A stretch of 64,000 bases of DNA from Enterobacter sichuanensis (GTDB taxonomy: Bacteria > Pseudomonadota > Gammaproteobacteria > Enterobacterales > Enterobacteriaceae): assembly GCF_002939185.1 (NCBI RefSeq), contig NZ_POVL01000002.1, forward strand, positions 62,001 through 126,000, given 5' to 3'. Under the pieces are notes generated by a model, which saw only the letters and a program-made list of their open reading frames with translations, was not told where the DNA came from and did no database searches. Numbering within the stretch: position 1 is the first letter of the stretch; every line of letters begins with the position of its first letter. Below are positions 25,305 through 35,781 of this stretch, piece by piece. Position numbers and translations under genes: made by a program.

Positions 25305-25866
25305 GAGGCGTCTCGTTAAACGTGGCACACAGGCCCTGAGCCGGAATATCCAGGGCGGCATTGAAGCGGGCAGAGAGATTCTGAAACGCAATGAGCGCCG
25401 TCATCTCAGTAATCGCGTCGTCCGTGAAGTGATGTTTCAGCGCCGTTCGGATGGCCTCATCCGCCCGGGGCGGCGTGGCGGTCACCGCCTCGGCGTAGGC
25501 CAGCGCCGCACGCTCCTGACTCGTGAACAGCGCGGAGTCTTGCCAGTTGCTCACGGCCTGAACTTTATCCAGCGCTCCACAGCGTTCGGCCAGCCGCAGG
25601 CTATTGGCATCGATACAGAAATCGCAGTGGCAGAGTTGCGATACCCGCGTCATGAGCAGGGAGCGCAGTTCGGGCGTCAGGCGCGCGTGACGACGCTCCA
25701 GAAAACCGACAAACAGCGCCACCAGCCAGAAAAGACGCGGCATACGTCCCCACCAGCGCGTGGGGTTTAGCACGGCACCAAAATGTTTTTTCTGCATGGC
25801 GGCAATCGGTTTTAAACTCGCCGGAAGGGTTGGGATGGGATCGACCCAGGTGTGCGTCTCTTTCAC
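25297..25866 (-). CDS. ynjA: Carboxymuconolactone decarboxylase / AhpD-like protein YnjA
   Basis: A 189-residue AhpD-fold protein with the redox pair in QLCHCDFCID (CxxC, with a nearby Cys) and a C-terminal NLSARFNAALDIPAQGLC that matches E. coli YnjA. Function is unproven; relatives reduce peroxiredoxins. The start chosen is a GTG at 25866 with AGGAGAAT upstream; a TTG at 25896 is weaker. In E. coli ynjA precedes ynjB; here it has moved downstream, is inverted, and lies upstream of ynjF. Confidence 0.85.
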   Translation of the reverse strand: MKETHTWVDPIPTLPASLKPIAAMQKKHFGAVLNPTRWWGRMPRLFWLVALFVGFLERRHARLTPELRSLLMTRVSQLCHCDFCIDANSLRLAERCGALDKVQAVSNWQDSALFTSQERAALAYAEAVTATPPRADEAIRTALKHHFTDDAITEMTALIAFQNLSARFNAALDIPAQGLCATFNETPHA

Positions 25867-25941
25867 CGGATTCTCCTGATGGCTGGACTCTGACAAAGGG
25901 CACGATAATATGGTGTTTTTCGTTATTAAGTATTGACGCCC

Positions 25942-26358
25942 ATGCTAAAAACAGTCGATGTCGTTGCGGCCATCATCGAAAAAGACGGCAACATTTTACT
26001 GGCACAGCGCCCTGCTCACGCTGACCAACCGGGGATGTGGGAATTCGCCGGCGGAAAGGTGGAATCCGGCGAAACACAACCGGAGGCGCTTATCCGCGAA
26101 CTGCAGGAAGAACTCGGTATTGCGGCCCAGCCAGGCCAGTATGTCGCCAGCCACCAGCGGGAGGTCTCGCAGCGGTTGATCCACTTGCATGCCTGGCACG
26201 TTCCCGCTTTTAGCGGCAAGCTCACAGCGCACTACCACAGCGCGCTGGTGTGGTGTACGCCGGAAGAGGCGTTCAGCTACCCCTTAGCCCCGGCCGATAT
26301 TCCGCTGCTGGAAGCGTTTATTGTTTTACGCGACGCCAGACCAGCGGGTTCGTGCTGA
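25942..26358 (+). CDS. nudG: Nudix pyrophosphatase NudG (CTP/5-OH-dCTP)
   Basis: Sanitises the nucleotide pool; the E. coli enzyme prefers 5-hydroxy-dCTP and related pyrimidine triphosphates. The 138 residues contain the Nudix box GGKVESGETQPEALIRELQEEL (about 37-59, GX5EX7REUXEEXGU). Start is the ATG at 25942 (MLKTVDVVAAI), as the family begins; a TTG three codons earlier is unlikely. The last 41 bases overlap the end of ynjH on the other strand. Confidence 0.95.
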   Translation: MLKTVDVVAAIIEKDGNILLAQRPAHADQPGMWEFAGGKVESGETQPEALIRELQEELGIAAQPGQYVASHQREVSQRLIHLHAWHVPAFSGKLTAHYHSALVWCTPEEAFSYPLAPADIPLLEAFIVLRDARPAGSC

Positions 26359-26590
26359 TGGCGCGCTCATCGCGCTGGCACTGCAGCAGCACACCGTCCG
26401 CCTTCACCACCGCCCCTTCGGAATAGTTCTGATCCTGATAGATGCAGCACTGGTTACAGGGCTGCGCTCTCTGGCCGCTGGAACTAAAGACCTCTGGCGG
26501 GACATTCACTTCCACATCCGGGCGAATACGGTCAGCCTGCGCGCCGGCGGAAAACATCAAACATAACGCGGTGAATACATAACGGTTCAT
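26318..26590 (-). CDS. ynjH: DUF1496 exported protein YnjH
   Basis: A 90-residue protein, the same length as in E. coli, with a signal peptide MNRYVFTALCLMFSAGAQA. The mature part has a conserved CNQCCIYQDQNYSEGAVV and a later LQCQRDE, so several cysteines may pair in the periplasm. Function unknown. It overlaps nudG convergently by 41 bases and is divergent from gdhA. Confidence 0.9.
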   Translation of the reverse strand: MNRYVFTALCLMFSAGAQADRIRPDVEVNVPPEVFSSSGQRAQPCNQCCIYQDQNYSEGAVVKADGVLLQCQRDERAISTNPLVWRRVKQ

Positions 26591-26818
26591 AGACTTATCT
26601 TCCTGTCGTGTCCTGATAAAGACTATAACGGTTAATCCACGCGGAACCTTTAATTTATCTCGTCATCGCTTTTTGTTATGACCCGCCCCGGGTCATTAAT
26701 TTCCCTTTCGGCATGAATTTCTGCTTGCTTCACAAAGCGGTGTGGGTGGTATAGTCAAAAAAACAACACAAATTGCATAAGCAATAGACACAAATAACTA
26801 TAAGAGGTTCTTATATCT

Positions 26819-28162
26819 ATGGATCAGACACGCTCTCTGGAAAGTTTCCTTGCCCATGTTCAGCAGCGCGACCCGCATCAAAGCGAGTTTGCCCAGGCCG
26901 TTCGTGAAGTGATGACCACCCTGTGGCCTTTCCTTGAAGAAAATCCACGTTATCGTCAGCTGTCTCTGCTTGAGCGCCTGGTTGAACCAGAGCGCGTTAT
27001 CCAGTTTCGCGTGACCTGGGTGGACGATCGTAATCAGGTTCAGGTTAACCGCGCGTGGCGCGTGCAGTTTAACTCCGCCATCGGGCCGTTTAAGGGCGGG
27101 ATGCGTTTCCACCCCTCTGTTAACCTGTCGATTCTCAAATTCCTCGGCTTCGAGCAAACCTTTAAAAATGCGCTGACCACCCTGCCGATGGGTGGCGGTA
27201 AAGGCGGAAGTGATTTCGATCCCAAAGGCAAAAGCGAAGGCGAAGTGATGCGTTTCTGTCAGGCGCTGATGACCGAACTCTATCGCCACCTTGGTCCGGA
27301 TACCGACGTGCCAGCGGGAGATATCGGCGTCGGAGCACGCGAAGTGGGTTTTATGGCAGGGATGATGAAAAAGCTCTCCAACAACAGCGCCTGTGTCTTC
27401 ACCGGCAAAGGGTTGTCCTTCGGCGGCAGCCTGATCCGCCCGGAGGCCACGGGCTACGGCCTGGTCTATTTCACTGAGGCGATGCTCAAGCGCCACGGCC
27501 TGGGCTTTGAAGGGATGCGCGTGGCGGTGTCCGGCTCCGGTAACGTGGCGCAGTATGCTATCGAAAAAGCGATGCAGTTTGGCGCCCGCGTGGTGACGGC
27601 GTCAGACTCCCGAGGCACGGTGGTGGATGAAGCGGGCTTTACGGCGGAAAAGCTGGCGCGCTTGTGCGAAATCAAAGCCAGCCGCGATGGCCGTCTCGCC
27701 GACTATGCCGCAGAGTTTGGCCTGACCTGGCTGGAAGGCAAACAGCCGTGGAGCGTGCCGGTGGATATCGCCCTGCCGTGCGCCACGCAGAACGAACTGG
27801 ATGTGGACGCCGCGCGGACATTAATTAGCAATGGCGTGAAGGCGGTGGCCGAAGGGGCCAATATGCCGACCACCATCGAGGCGACCGATCTGTTCCTGGA
27901 AGCGGGCGTGCTGTTTGCACCGGGCAAAGCCGCCAACGCAGGCGGCGTGGCAACCTCCGGTCTGGAGATGGCGCAAAACGCCGCGCGTCTCGGCTGGAAA
28001 GCGGAGAAAGTGGATGCGCGTCTGCACCATATCATGCTGGATATTCACCACGCCTGCGTGGAGTACGGCGGAGAGGCGTCGCAAACCAACTACGTGCGCG
28101 GCGCGAATATCGCCGGGTTCGTCAAGGTGGCGGATGCGATGATTGGGCAGGGTGTGATTTAA
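26819..28162 (+). CDS. gdhA: NADP-specific glutamate dehydrogenase
   Basis: Assimilates ammonia by reductive amination of 2-oxoglutarate when energy is limited but ammonium is ample. It has 447 residues as in E. coli. The catalytic Lys lies in LPMGGGKGGSDFDPKGKS (about residue 128), and the NADP Rossmann motif is SGSGNVAQYA. A TATAGT -10 candidate sits at 26750-26755. It is followed by a composite intergenic repeat. Confidence 0.98.
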   Translation: MDQTRSLESFLAHVQQRDPHQSEFAQAVREVMTTLWPFLEENPRYRQLSLLERLVEPERVIQFRVTWVDDRNQVQVNRAWRVQFNSAIGPFKGGMRFHPSVNLSILKFLGFEQTFKNALTTLPMGGGKGGSDFDPKGKSEGEVMRFCQALMTELYRHLGPDTDVPAGDIGVGAREVGFMAGMMKKLSNNSACVFTGKGLSFGGSLIRPEATGYGLVYFTEAMLKRHGLGFEGMRVAVSGSGNVAQYAIEKAMQFGARVVTASDSRGTVVDEAGFTAEKLARLCEIKASRDGRLADYAAEFGLTWLEGKQPWSVPVDIALPCATQNELDVDAARTLISNGVKAVAEGANMPTTIEATDLFLEAGVLFAPGKAANAGGVATSGLEMAQNAARLGWKAEKVDARLHHIMLDIHHACVEYGGEASQTNYVRGANIAGFVKVADAMIGQGVI

Positions 28163-28174
28163 GCTTTATCGTGC

Positions 28175-28229
28175 GGCCGGGTGCCCTCACCCCGGCCCTC
28201 TCCCACGGGGAGAGGGAGAAAACCGGGCG
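28175..28229. repeat. Composite intergenic palindromic repeat
   Basis: Contains GCCGGGTGCCCTCACCCCGG and CCCTCTCCC-ACG-GGGAGAGGG arms, then ACCGGGC. It belongs to the same repeat family as 9385-9467 and lies between the convergent ends of gdhA and topB. Confidence 0.75.
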
Positions 28230-28231
28230 TA

Positions 28232-30139
28232 TCAGGCCGCGCTTTTTTTCTTCTTAAACGGTTTCTTCGCACCGCTACCCGGTGCCACCATTCCTCTGAA
28301 CCGCTTCACCGGCGTGCTGCGCGCCTGATCGATCAGCTGATAAAGCGTCCCCACCAGCGGCTGCATAAAGTCCTGATAACGACACTGCTTTTCGCTGATC
28401 TGCGTCAGCACCGATTCCCAATGCGCGGTCATGTCCGGCCTTGCGGCCAGCTCCGGCAGGGAATGAATCAGGGCGCGTCCCGGCTCAGTCGAATGGATAT
28501 AGCGTCCTTTTTTCTCCAGGAAACCGCGTTTAAACAGCAGCTCGATGATTCCGGCACGGGTCGCTTCGGTGCCCAGACCGTCGGTGGCGCGCAGGATCTT
28601 CTTCAGATCTTTATCCTGCACAAACCGGGCTATCCCGGTCATCGCCGACAGCAGCGTCGCATCGGTGAAATGGCGCGGCGGCTGCGTCTGGCGCTCAACC
28701 ACTTCCCCTTTCTCGCACAGTAGCTCGTCGTCTTTAGCCACCACCGGCAGCGGCGTGCCGTCGTTCTCTTCGTCGCGCTCTTTACTGCCAAGCAGGGTGC
28801 GCCAGCCCGCTTCCGCGAGGAAGCGCGCTTTGGCGACAAACTTGCCTTTGGCAATGTCCAGTTCGATAACGCATTTGCGGAACACCGCATCCGGGCAGAA
28901 CTGCATCAGGTACTGACGGGCGATCAGGTTATAGACCTTCGCTTCGTTATCCGTCAGGTTAACGCTGCTGGCGCGGGCCGTCGGGATAATCGCGTGGTGG
29001 GCATCCACCTTCTTATCATCCCAGCAGCGGTTATGGGTGTCCGGATTCACCGCCGGCTGCGGCAGCAGATCCGGCGCGTGGACGCTAATGGCGTTCATCA
29101 CCGCGTGGCGTCCGGCAAAATGCTCTTCCGGCAGATAGCGGCTGTCCGAACGCGGATAGGTGATGAGCTTGTGGGTTTCATACAGCTTCTGGCAGATGTC
29201 CAGCACGTTCTGCGCGCTGAGCCCAAAGCGCTTCGCGGCCTCAATCTGCAGGGCCGACAGCGAGAACGGCAGCGGCGCGGGTTCTGATTCCCGTTTATCG
29301 TTATAGCTGGTCACGATAGCCGGTTGCCCGGTGATGCGGTTAACCACATGCTCCGCCAGTGGACGATGCAGCAACCGCCCCTCTTCATCCTGATACGATT
29401 CGCAGGCATCGCTCGGCTGCCAGACAGCGGTAAAGCGCTCCTCTTTCGGGGTGACGATATGCGCTTTCACTTCAAAGAAATCTTTGGCGACGAAATTCTC
29501 AATCTCTTCGTCGCGACGCACCACCAGCCCCAGCACCGGCGTCTGCACGCGGCCCACGGAGAGCACGCCCTGATAACCAGCATTACGCCCAAGGATGGTG
29601 TAGGCGCGGGTCATGTTGATGCCGTACAGCCAGTCCGCACGCGCACGCGCCAGCGCGGAGACGCACAGCGGGATAAACTCGCTGTTGGCGCGCAGACGCG
29701 AGATCGCACGTTCAACGGCCTGCGGGTTGAGGTCGTTGATCAGGCAGCGCTGTACCTGCTGGCGCTTTTCAGGTGCCAGCTCCAGGTAGTCCAGCACTTC
29801 ATCCACCAGCAGTTGCCCTTCCCTGTCCGGGTCACCCGCGTGCACGATCTCAGCCGCTTCATGCAGGAAGCGTTTGATCACGTTGAGCTGTTTGGTAACC
29901 GAAGGTCGCGGCTGCAGGCGCCATTTTTCAGGCACGATGGGCAGGTCATTCAGATTCCAGCGGGCGTAGCGGCTGTCATAGACATCCGGCTGCGCCTGCT
30001 CAAGCAGGTGACCAATACACCAGGTGACCACCTGCCCGTTACCGCATTCAATAAAGCCGTCGCCTTTGCGATGCGGTTTAGGCAGCACATCGGCGATGGC
30101 TCGCGCCAGACTCGGCTTTTCGGCAATAAACAACCGCAT
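28232..30139 (-). CDS. topB: DNA topoisomerase III
   Basis: Type IA topoisomerase that decatenates replication and recombination intermediates. It has 635 residues (E. coli 653), the difference being a shorter basic C-terminal tail (ends [11 protein letters not shown]). The TOPRIM domain begins [20 protein letters not shown], with metal-binding [12 protein letters not shown]. The active-site Tyr lies in [16 protein letters not shown] (near residue 328), after [15 protein letters not shown]. The ATG at 30139 is preferred over one six codons upstream because it gives the family N-terminus. It lies four bases after selD. Confidence 0.96.
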   Translation of the reverse strand: MRLFIAEKPSLARAIADVLPKPHRKGDGFIECGNGQVVTWCIGHLLEQAQPDVYDSRYARWNLNDLPIVPEKWRLQPRPSVTKQLNVIKRFLHEAAEIVHAGDPDREGQLLVDEVLDYLELAPEKRQQVQRCLINDLNPQAVERAISRLRANSEFIPLCVSALARARADWLYGINMTRAYTILGRNAGYQGVLSVGRVQTPVLGLVVRRDEEIENFVAKDFFEVKAHIVTPKEERFTAVWQPSDACESYQDEEGRLLHRPLAEHVVNRITGQPAIVTSYNDKRESEPAPLPFSLSALQIEAAKRFGLSAQNVLDICQKLYETHKLITYPRSDSRYLPEEHFAGRHAVMNAISVHAPDLLPQPAVNPDTHNRCWDDKKVDAHHAIIPTARASSVNLTDNEAKVYNLIARQYLMQFCPDAVFRKCVIELDIAKGKFVAKARFLAEAGWRTLLGSKERDEENDGTPLPVVAKDDELLCEKGEVVERQTQPPRHFTDATLLSAMTGIARFVQDKDLKKILRATDGLGTEATRAGIIELLFKRGFLEKKGRYIHSTEPGRALIHSLPELAARPDMTAHWESVLTQISEKQCRYQDFMQPLVGTLYQLIDQARSTPVKRFRGMVAPGSGAKKPFKKKKSAA

Positions 30140-30143
30140 CGAA

Positions 30144-31187
30144 TTAACGGATCTCAATCATCGGTCGGCCACCGCGTGCGGTCACCAGCTCGCCGATTGC
30201 CGTCAGGGTAATGCCAAACTCGGCAGCCGTCGCCTGAACCTCGGCTTCGGACTCCGGCGTGACCGCCAGCAGCAGACCGCCGGAAGTTTGCGGATCGCAC
30301 AGCAGGTTGCGCCATTCTTCAGGCATTTCGCCCATCAGATGACCGTAGCTGGCGAAGTTGCGCTGGGTACCGCCCGGGACTGCGCCCTGAGCAATGTACT
30401 CTTCCACGCCCGGCAGTTTCGGCACGTCCTGATACCAGACCTGCGCCTGCACGCCCGCCCCCTGACACACTTCGGAAAGGTGTCCCAGCAGACCGAAACC
30501 GGTCACGTCGGTCATCGCCTTCACGCCGTCGATATTAGCGAAAGCGGCACCCGCGAGGTTCATCTGGCACATGACTTCTGTCGCCAGCCCCTGGTGCTCT
30601 GGTTTCAGCAGGGATTTTTTCTCGGCGGTGGTCAGCACGCCAATGCCCAGCGGCTTGGTGAGGAACAGCTTGCAGCCCGCCTGCGCGGTGCTGTTACGCT
30701 TCACGCGCTCGGTCGGCACCACACCGGTGACGGCCAGCCCGAAGATAGGCTCCGGCGCATCAATCGAGTGACCACCGGCCAGCGCAATCCCCGCCTGCTG
30801 ACAGGCGAAACGCCCGCCATCTATCACCTCGCGGGCAACTTCTGGCGGGATGGTGTTGATCGGCCAGCCCAGAATAGCGATCGCCATAATCGGTTTGCCG
30901 CCCATGGCGAAGATATCGCTGATGGCGTTAGTGGCCGCAATACGCCCGAAGTCGAACGGGTTGTCGACAATCGGCATAAAGAAGTCGGTGGTGCTGATAA
31001 TGCTGGTGCCGTTACCCAGGTCATAAACCGCTGCATCGTCACGCGTTTCGTTGCCGACAAGCAGGTTCGGGTCGACAAACTTCGCCTGTTCGCTGTGCAG
31101 GATGGTCTCCAGCACTTTCGGGGAAATTTTACAACCGCAACCGGCTCCGTGGCTGTACTGCGTTAAACGAATGGTTTGCTCGCTCAT
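30144..31187 (-). CDS. selD: Selenide, water dikinase
   Basis: Makes selenophosphate, the donor for selenocysteine and selenouridine, from selenide and ATP. It has 347 residues, equal to E. coli. The active-site Cys17 and Lys20 lie in GAGCGCKIS; Cys17 is coded as cysteine, not selenocysteine. Conserved [11 protein letters not shown] and [13 protein letters not shown] nucleotide motifs follow. It is probably cotranscribed with topB, as in E. coli. Confidence 0.97.
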   Translation of the reverse strand: MSEQTIRLTQYSHGAGCGCKISPKVLETILHSEQAKFVDPNLLVGNETRDDAAVYDLGNGTSIISTTDFFMPIVDNPFDFGRIAATNAISDIFAMGGKPIMAIAILGWPINTIPPEVAREVIDGGRFACQQAGIALAGGHSIDAPEPIFGLAVTGVVPTERVKRNSTAQAGCKLFLTKPLGIGVLTTAEKKSLLKPEHQGLATEVMCQMNLAGAAFANIDGVKAMTDVTGFGLLGHLSEVCQGAGVQAQVWYQDVPKLPGVEEYIAQGAVPGGTQRNFASYGHLMGEMPEEWRNLLCDPQTSGGLLLAVTPESEAEVQATAAEFGITLTAIGELVTARGGRPMIEIR

Positions 31188-31249
31188 GGACGTCTCCTGT
31201 CATCTCAATCGCGCTATGGTAGCGCTCATTCCATAAAGAGGTAAGTATG

Positions 31250-31290
31250 ACTGTCTGAATTCTGCGGCAGATGCTCAGAATCCAGACAGT
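31250..31290. repeat. Inverted repeat between selD and ydjA
   Basis: Arms ACTGTCTG and CAGACAGT with inner pairing ATTCTG/CAGAAT around an 11-base loop form a stem just after the ydjA stop. There is no T run on either side, so it may be a weak terminator or an mRNA end-protecting hairpin. Confidence 0.5.
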
Positions 31291-31303
31291 TTAGCGTGCG
31301 TTA

Positions 31304-31855
31304 TCAGAAACGGCTGACGAAAGGCGTGGTGTCCGGCACGCTGATGGTGCTGGAGGCTTTAAGCTGCGGGGTACCGAGATAGAGGAAACCGACAATTTTG
31401 TCATGCTCGCCGCAGCCAAAACCGTCACGGACCGCCGGGCTTTCGGTCAGCGGACCGGTGCGCCAGATGCCGTTGAAGCCTTGCGCGACAGCGGCCATTT
31501 GCATCGCCATCACGGCGCAGCCGGCAGACATTTCCTGTTCCCAGACCGGCACCTTATGGTCAGCCTGGCATTTTGCCACGACAGCGATGATCATCGGGGC
31601 GCGGAACGGAGCATTACGCGCCTTGTCGATACCTTTCTCATCCTGCCCTGCGGCCACCGCGCCCTGCTCCAGCAGTTGGCTGAAACGATCGCGGCCTTCG
31701 CCTTCAATCACAAAGAAGTGCCACGGCTGCAGAGTGCCATGATCGGGGGCACGCATACCGGCACGCAGAATGTTCTCCAGCTGTTCGCCCGCCGGGGCCG
31801 GTTCGGCCAGACGTGAAGCGCTACGGCGGTTAACAAGCAGTTCGAGTGCATCCAT
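31304..31855 (-). CDS. ydjA: NAD(P)H nitroreductase YdjA
   Basis: A 183-residue FMN-dependent nitroreductase, the smallest member of its family in E. coli and of the same length. FMN-binding Arg residues lie in [13 protein letters not shown] at the N-terminus, and the C-terminal GFLYLGTPQ motif is present. In-vivo substrate unknown. It is divergent from sppA over a 167-base spacer. Confidence 0.94.
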   Translation of the reverse strand: MDALELLVNRRSASRLAEPAPAGEQLENILRAGMRAPDHGTLQPWHFFVIEGEGRDRFSQLLEQGAVAAGQDEKGIDKARNAPFRAPMIIAVVAKCQADHKVPVWEQEMSAGCAVMAMQMAAVAQGFNGIWRTGPLTESPAVRDGFGCGEHDKIVGFLYLGTPQLKASSTISVPDTTPFVSRF

Positions 31856-32022
31856 TGGTTAACTCCTTTCTTGAAATTTACTCACAAAATTAACACGACG
31901 GCAGATTTTGTTACAGCCTGGCAGGCGATTCCTGCTGACAAGTGGCGGTTGGGTCATTACGATAACCCAACATTACCGTCCAGTGGCGACGGAAACAGTC
32001 ATTTTCTGGTTAGGGAGAATAC

Positions 32023-33879
32023 ATGCGAACCCTTTGGCGAATCTTTGCCGGTTTCTTTAAATGGACGTGGCGACTGCTCAACTTCGTCCGCAACCTGGTG
32101 ATGAACATCTTCTTCATTTTCCTGGTTCTGGTTTGCGCGGGCATCTGGATGCACATCAGTAACGCGAATCAGGCGCAGCATTCGACTCGCGGGGCGCTGT
32201 TACTCGATATTACCGGCGTTATTGTTGATAAACCGTCCGCCAGCAGCCGTCTGGGGGTAATCAGCCGCCAGCTGTTTGGCGCGACATCAGACCGTCTGCA
32301 GGAAAATTCCCTGTTTGATATTGTCGATACTATTCGTCAGGCCAAAGACGACCGTAACATCACCGGGATCGTGCTGGATCTGAAAGATTTTGCCGGCGGC
32401 GATCAGCCTTCCATGCAGTACATCGGTAAAGCGCTGCGCGAATTCCGCGACAGCGGCAAGCCGGTGATTGCCGTGGGCGACAGCTACAGCCAGGGGCAAT
32501 ATTATCTGGCGAGCTTTGCCAATAAGATCTGGCTCTCTCCGCAGGGCACGGTCGATCTGCACGGTTTTGCCACCAACGGGCTGTATTACAAATCGCTGCT
32601 CGACAAGCTGAAGGTCACCACCCACGTCTTCCGCGTCGGGACTTATAAGTCGGCCGTTGAGCCGTTTATCCGCGATGATATGTCCCCTGCCGCCCGTGAA
32701 GCGGACAGCCGCTGGATTGGCGAACTGTGGCAGAACTATCTGGGCACCGTTGCCGCTAACCGCCAGATTACGCCGGAACAGGTGTTCCCTGGCGCACAGG
32801 GCGTGCTGGACGGCCTGCGTAAGGTAGATGGCGATACCGCGAAATATGCGCTCGACAACAAACTGGTTGATGCCCTGGGCACCAGCGCCGAGATTGAAAA
32901 ATCCCTGAGCAAACAGTTTGGCTGGAGCAAAGAGGACAAAAATTACAGCGCCATCAGCATGTACGACTACTCGGCGAAAAAACCGGATGAGAGCGGTGAC
33001 AGCGTCGCGGTGGTCTTTGCCAACGGTGCCATCATGGACGGTCAGGAGACGCCGGGGAACGTGGGCGGTGATACCACGGCATCACAAATCCGCGATGCGC
33101 GCCTGGATCCGAAAGTGAAAGCGATTGTGCTGCGGGTGAACAGCCCTGGTGGCAGCGTCAGCGCCTCCGAGGTGATCCGCGCTGAACTGGCTGCCGCGCG
33201 TGCCGCCGGCAAGCCGGTCGTCGTCTCAATGGGCGGAATGGCCGCCTCCGGGGGGTACTGGATCTCCACTCCCGCTAACTATATCGTGGCCAACCCAAGC
33301 ACATTGACCGGATCAATTGGCATCTTCGGGGTGATCAACACCGTGGAAAACAGCCTGGATTCTCTGGGCGTGCATACCGACGGCGTGGCGACCTCCCCGC
33401 TGGCGGATGTGTCGGTGACAAAATCTCTGCCGCCGGAAGTCTCTGAGATGATGCAGCTCAGCATTGAGAACGGCTATAAACGCTTTATCACCCTGGTGGC
33501 GGATTCGCGTAAAAAGACGCCTGAGCAGATCGACCAGATTGCCCAGGGCCACGTCTGGACCGGCCAGGATGCGAAGAGCAACGGTCTGGTCGACAGCCTG
33601 GGCGACTTCGATGACGCGGTGAAGAAGGCCGCTGAACTGGCGAAGCTGAAACAGTGGCATGTTGAATACTATCAGGACGAGCCGTCGTTCTTCGATATGG
33701 TCATGGACAGCATGTCCGGCTCCGTGCGCGCCATGCTGCCGGAGGCGCTGCAGGCCTATCTGCCTGCGCCCGTCGCCACGGCGGCAAAAGCGATGAAAGC
33801 GGAAAGCGATAAGCTCGCGGCCTTTAATGATCCACAAAGTCGTTACGCGTTTTGCCTGACCTGCGCGAACGTCCGTTAA
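32023..33879 (+). CDS. sppA: Signal peptide peptidase SppA (protease IV)
   Basis: Inner-membrane serine protease that degrades cleaved signal peptides. It has 618 residues, as in E. coli, with one membrane anchor (about 25-45), an N-terminal domain supplying the general base Lys ([11 protein letters not shown], about 209), and a C-terminal domain supplying the nucleophile Ser ([12 protein letters not shown], about 409). Both catalytic residues are present. It ends at a clear terminator. Confidence 0.97.
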   Translation: MRTLWRIFAGFFKWTWRLLNFVRNLVMNIFFIFLVLVCAGIWMHISNANQAQHSTRGALLLDITGVIVDKPSASSRLGVISRQLFGATSDRLQENSLFDIVDTIRQAKDDRNITGIVLDLKDFAGGDQPSMQYIGKALREFRDSGKPVIAVGDSYSQGQYYLASFANKIWLSPQGTVDLHGFATNGLYYKSLLDKLKVTTHVFRVGTYKSAVEPFIRDDMSPAAREADSRWIGELWQNYLGTVAANRQITPEQVFPGAQGVLDGLRKVDGDTAKYALDNKLVDALGTSAEIEKSLSKQFGWSKEDKNYSAISMYDYSAKKPDESGDSVAVVFANGAIMDGQETPGNVGGDTTASQIRDARLDPKVKAIVLRVNSPGGSVSASEVIRAELAAARAAGKPVVVSMGGMAASGGYWISTPANYIVANPSTLTGSIGIFGVINTVENSLDSLGVHTDGVATSPLADVSVTKSLPPEVSEMMQLSIENGYKRFITLVADSRKKTPEQIDQIAQGHVWTGQDAKSNGLVDSLGDFDDAVKKAAELAKLKQWHVEYYQDEPSFFDMVMDSMSGSVRAMLPEALQAYLPAPVATAAKAMKAESDKLAAFNDPQSRYAFCLTCANVR

Positions 33880-33885
33880 AAACCG

Positions 33886-33918
33886 TCCCCTCTTCTCGCG
33901 AAGAGGGGATTTTTTTCT
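33886..33918 (+). terminator. Intrinsic terminator of sppA
   Basis: Stem CCCCTCTT/AAGAGGGG with a six-base loop and a run of seven T, six bases after the sppA stop. Confidence 0.92.
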
Positions 33919-33942
33919 TTTGAAGAACAAGAACTCACTACC

Positions 33943-34959
33943 ATGCAGAAGAAATCGATTTATGTAGCCTACACTGGCGGTACCATCGGTATGCAACGCT
34001 CTGAAAACGGCTATATCCCCGTCTCCGGCCACCTTCAGCGTCAGCTTGCGCTGATGCCAGAATTCCACCGTCCGGAAATGCCTGACTTCACTATCCACGA
34101 GTATGAACCGCTGATGGACTCCTCCGATATGACGCCAGAAGACTGGCAGCACATCGCGGATGACATCAAAGCCCATTACGACCAGTACGACGGTTTCGTG
34201 ATCCTCCACGGTACCGACACCATGGCTTTTACCGCCTCGGCGCTCTCCTTCATGCTGGAGAATCTGAGCAAGCCGGTTATCGTGACGGGCTCGCAAATTC
34301 CGCTGGCGGAACTGCGCTCCGACGGTCAGATCAACCTGCTGAACTCCCTGTACGTGGCGGCGAATTACCCGATTAACGAAGTGTCGTTGTTCTTTAACAA
34401 CCGCCTGTATCGCGGCAACCGCACCACCAAAGCCCATGCCGACGGGTTTGACGCTTTCGCTTCACCCAACCTTCAGCCGCTGCTGGAAGCCGGTATTCAT
34501 ATTCGTCGTCTGGGAACCCCGCCTGCGCCAAACACCGCAGGCGAGCTGATTGTGCATCCGATTACGCCGCAACCGATTGGCGTGGTCACCATCTACCCGG
34601 GGATCTCTGCAGACGTGGTGCGCAACTTCCTGCGCCAGCCGGTGAAAGCGCTGATTCTGCGCTCCTACGGCGTGGGCAATGCGCCGCAGAACGGCGAATT
34701 CCTGAAAGAGCTTCAGGAGGCCAGCGAGCGCGGAATTGTAGTGGTGAACCTGACGCAGTGCATGTCCGGTAAAGTCAATATGGGCGGCTATGCCACCGGC
34801 AACGCGCTGGCGCATGCGGGGGTGATCAGCGGCTTCGACATGACCGTTGAGGCAACGCTGACTAAACTTCACTATTTACTGAGCCAGGATCTGGATATTC
34901 AGTCCATACGCAGCGCGATGATGCAAAACCTGCGCGGCGAACTGACGCCTGACGAATAA
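33943..34959 (+). CDS. ansA: Cytoplasmic L-asparaginase I
   Basis: Low-affinity type I asparaginase. It has 338 residues, as in E. coli. The two threonine motifs are YTGGTIGMQ (about 14) and LHGTDTMAFTAS (about 91), the catalytic pair of the family. No signal peptide is present, so it acts in the cytoplasm. It is cotranscribed with pncA, which starts nine bases on. Confidence 0.97.
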   Translation: MQKKSIYVAYTGGTIGMQRSENGYIPVSGHLQRQLALMPEFHRPEMPDFTIHEYEPLMDSSDMTPEDWQHIADDIKAHYDQYDGFVILHGTDTMAFTASALSFMLENLSKPVIVTGSQIPLAELRSDGQINLLNSLYVAANYPINEVSLFFNNRLYRGNRTTKAHADGFDAFASPNLQPLLEAGIHIRRLGTPPAPNTAGELIVHPITPQPIGVVTIYPGISADVVRNFLRQPVKALILRSYGVGNAPQNGEFLKELQEASERGIVVVNLTQCMSGKVNMGGYATGNALAHAGVISGFDMTVEATLTKLHYLLSQDLDIQSIRSAMMQNLRGELTPDE

Positions 34960-34968
34960 GGAGGTCTC

Positions 34969-35610
34969 ATGAAGCAACGCGCCCTGCTACTGGTCGATTT
35001 GCAAAATGATTTCTGCGCGGGCGGTGCGCTGGCCGTCGCCGAAGGTGACAGCACCGTTGACGTGGCCAACACGCTGATTGACTGGTGCAAAGCCCGCGGT
35101 GAAGCGGTTGTCGCAAGCCAGGACTGGCACCCGGCGAATCATGGCAGCTTTGCCAGCCAGCATCACGTCGAGCCATTCACTCAGGGAGAACTCGACGGGT
35201 TGTCACAAACCTTCTGGCCGGATCACTGCGTACAGCAGACACAAGGCGCGGACCTTCATCCGCTCCTGAAACAGAAAGCCATCGATGCGGTGTTCCATAA
35301 AGGGGAAAACCCTGCTATCGACAGCTACAGCGCGTTTTTTGATAACGGGCATCGCCAGAAAACGGCGCTGGACGCGTGGTTACGTCACCATGAAATCACG
35401 GAGCTGATTGTGCTGGGGCTGGCAACCGATTACTGCGTGAAGTTTACCGTGCTGGACGCGCTCCAGTTAGGCTATACCGTCAGCGTCATCACCGACGGTT
35501 GCCGTGGGGTGAATATCCAGCCGCAGGACAGTGCCCAGGCGTTTATGGACATGGCCGCGGAAGGTGCGACGCTGTATACGCTCGAAGACTGGCTGGAAAC
35601 GCAGGCGTAG
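34969..35610 (+). CDS. pncA: Nicotinamidase
   Basis: Converts nicotinamide to nicotinate for NAD salvage, and pyrazinamide to its acid. It has 213 residues as in E. coli. Isochorismatase-like fold with catalytic Asp10 (LVDLQNDFC), metal ligands in SQDWHPANHGSF, and the nucleophile Cys in GLATDYCVKFT. Strong AAGGAGG precedes the ATG. Together with nadE it represents NAD metabolism in the window. Confidence 0.97.
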   Translation: MKQRALLLVDLQNDFCAGGALAVAEGDSTVDVANTLIDWCKARGEAVVASQDWHPANHGSFASQHHVEPFTQGELDGLSQTFWPDHCVQQTQGADLHPLLKQKAIDAVFHKGENPAIDSYSAFFDNGHRQKTALDAWLRHHEITELIVLGLATDYCVKFTVLDALQLGYTVSVITDGCRGVNIQPQDSAQAFMDMAAEGATLYTLEDWLETQA

Positions 35611-35618
35611 TCTTTTAT

Positions 35619-35644
35619 GCCGGGTGGCGCTGCGCTTACCCGGC
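35619..35644. repeat. REP element after pncA
   Basis: A single palindrome GCCGGGTGGCG-CTG-CGCTTACCCGGC, nine bases after the pncA stop. Confidence 0.85.
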
Positions 35645-35781
35645 AACCCCCTCTCCGATCTCCCATAAAGTGAACTCCCTCGCATCCTCAGCGAAGCGGC
35701 AATGCTATTCTCATCAGGTTGTTTTTTCGCCACGCCTTTTCCGTGGCGTGGTTAATTTTATTATGTCAAAGAGGAACTTGT

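Noticed and set aside
31871-32101. A 76-codon open frame before and into sppA
   Set aside because: It overlaps the sppA start in another frame, lacks a ribosome site and resembles no family. The first 30 codons might be a decayed peptide but nothing supports it.
33313-34437. A 374-codon open frame antisense to sppA and ansA
   Set aside because: It spans the sppA terminator and two well-identified genes; no protein family signature.
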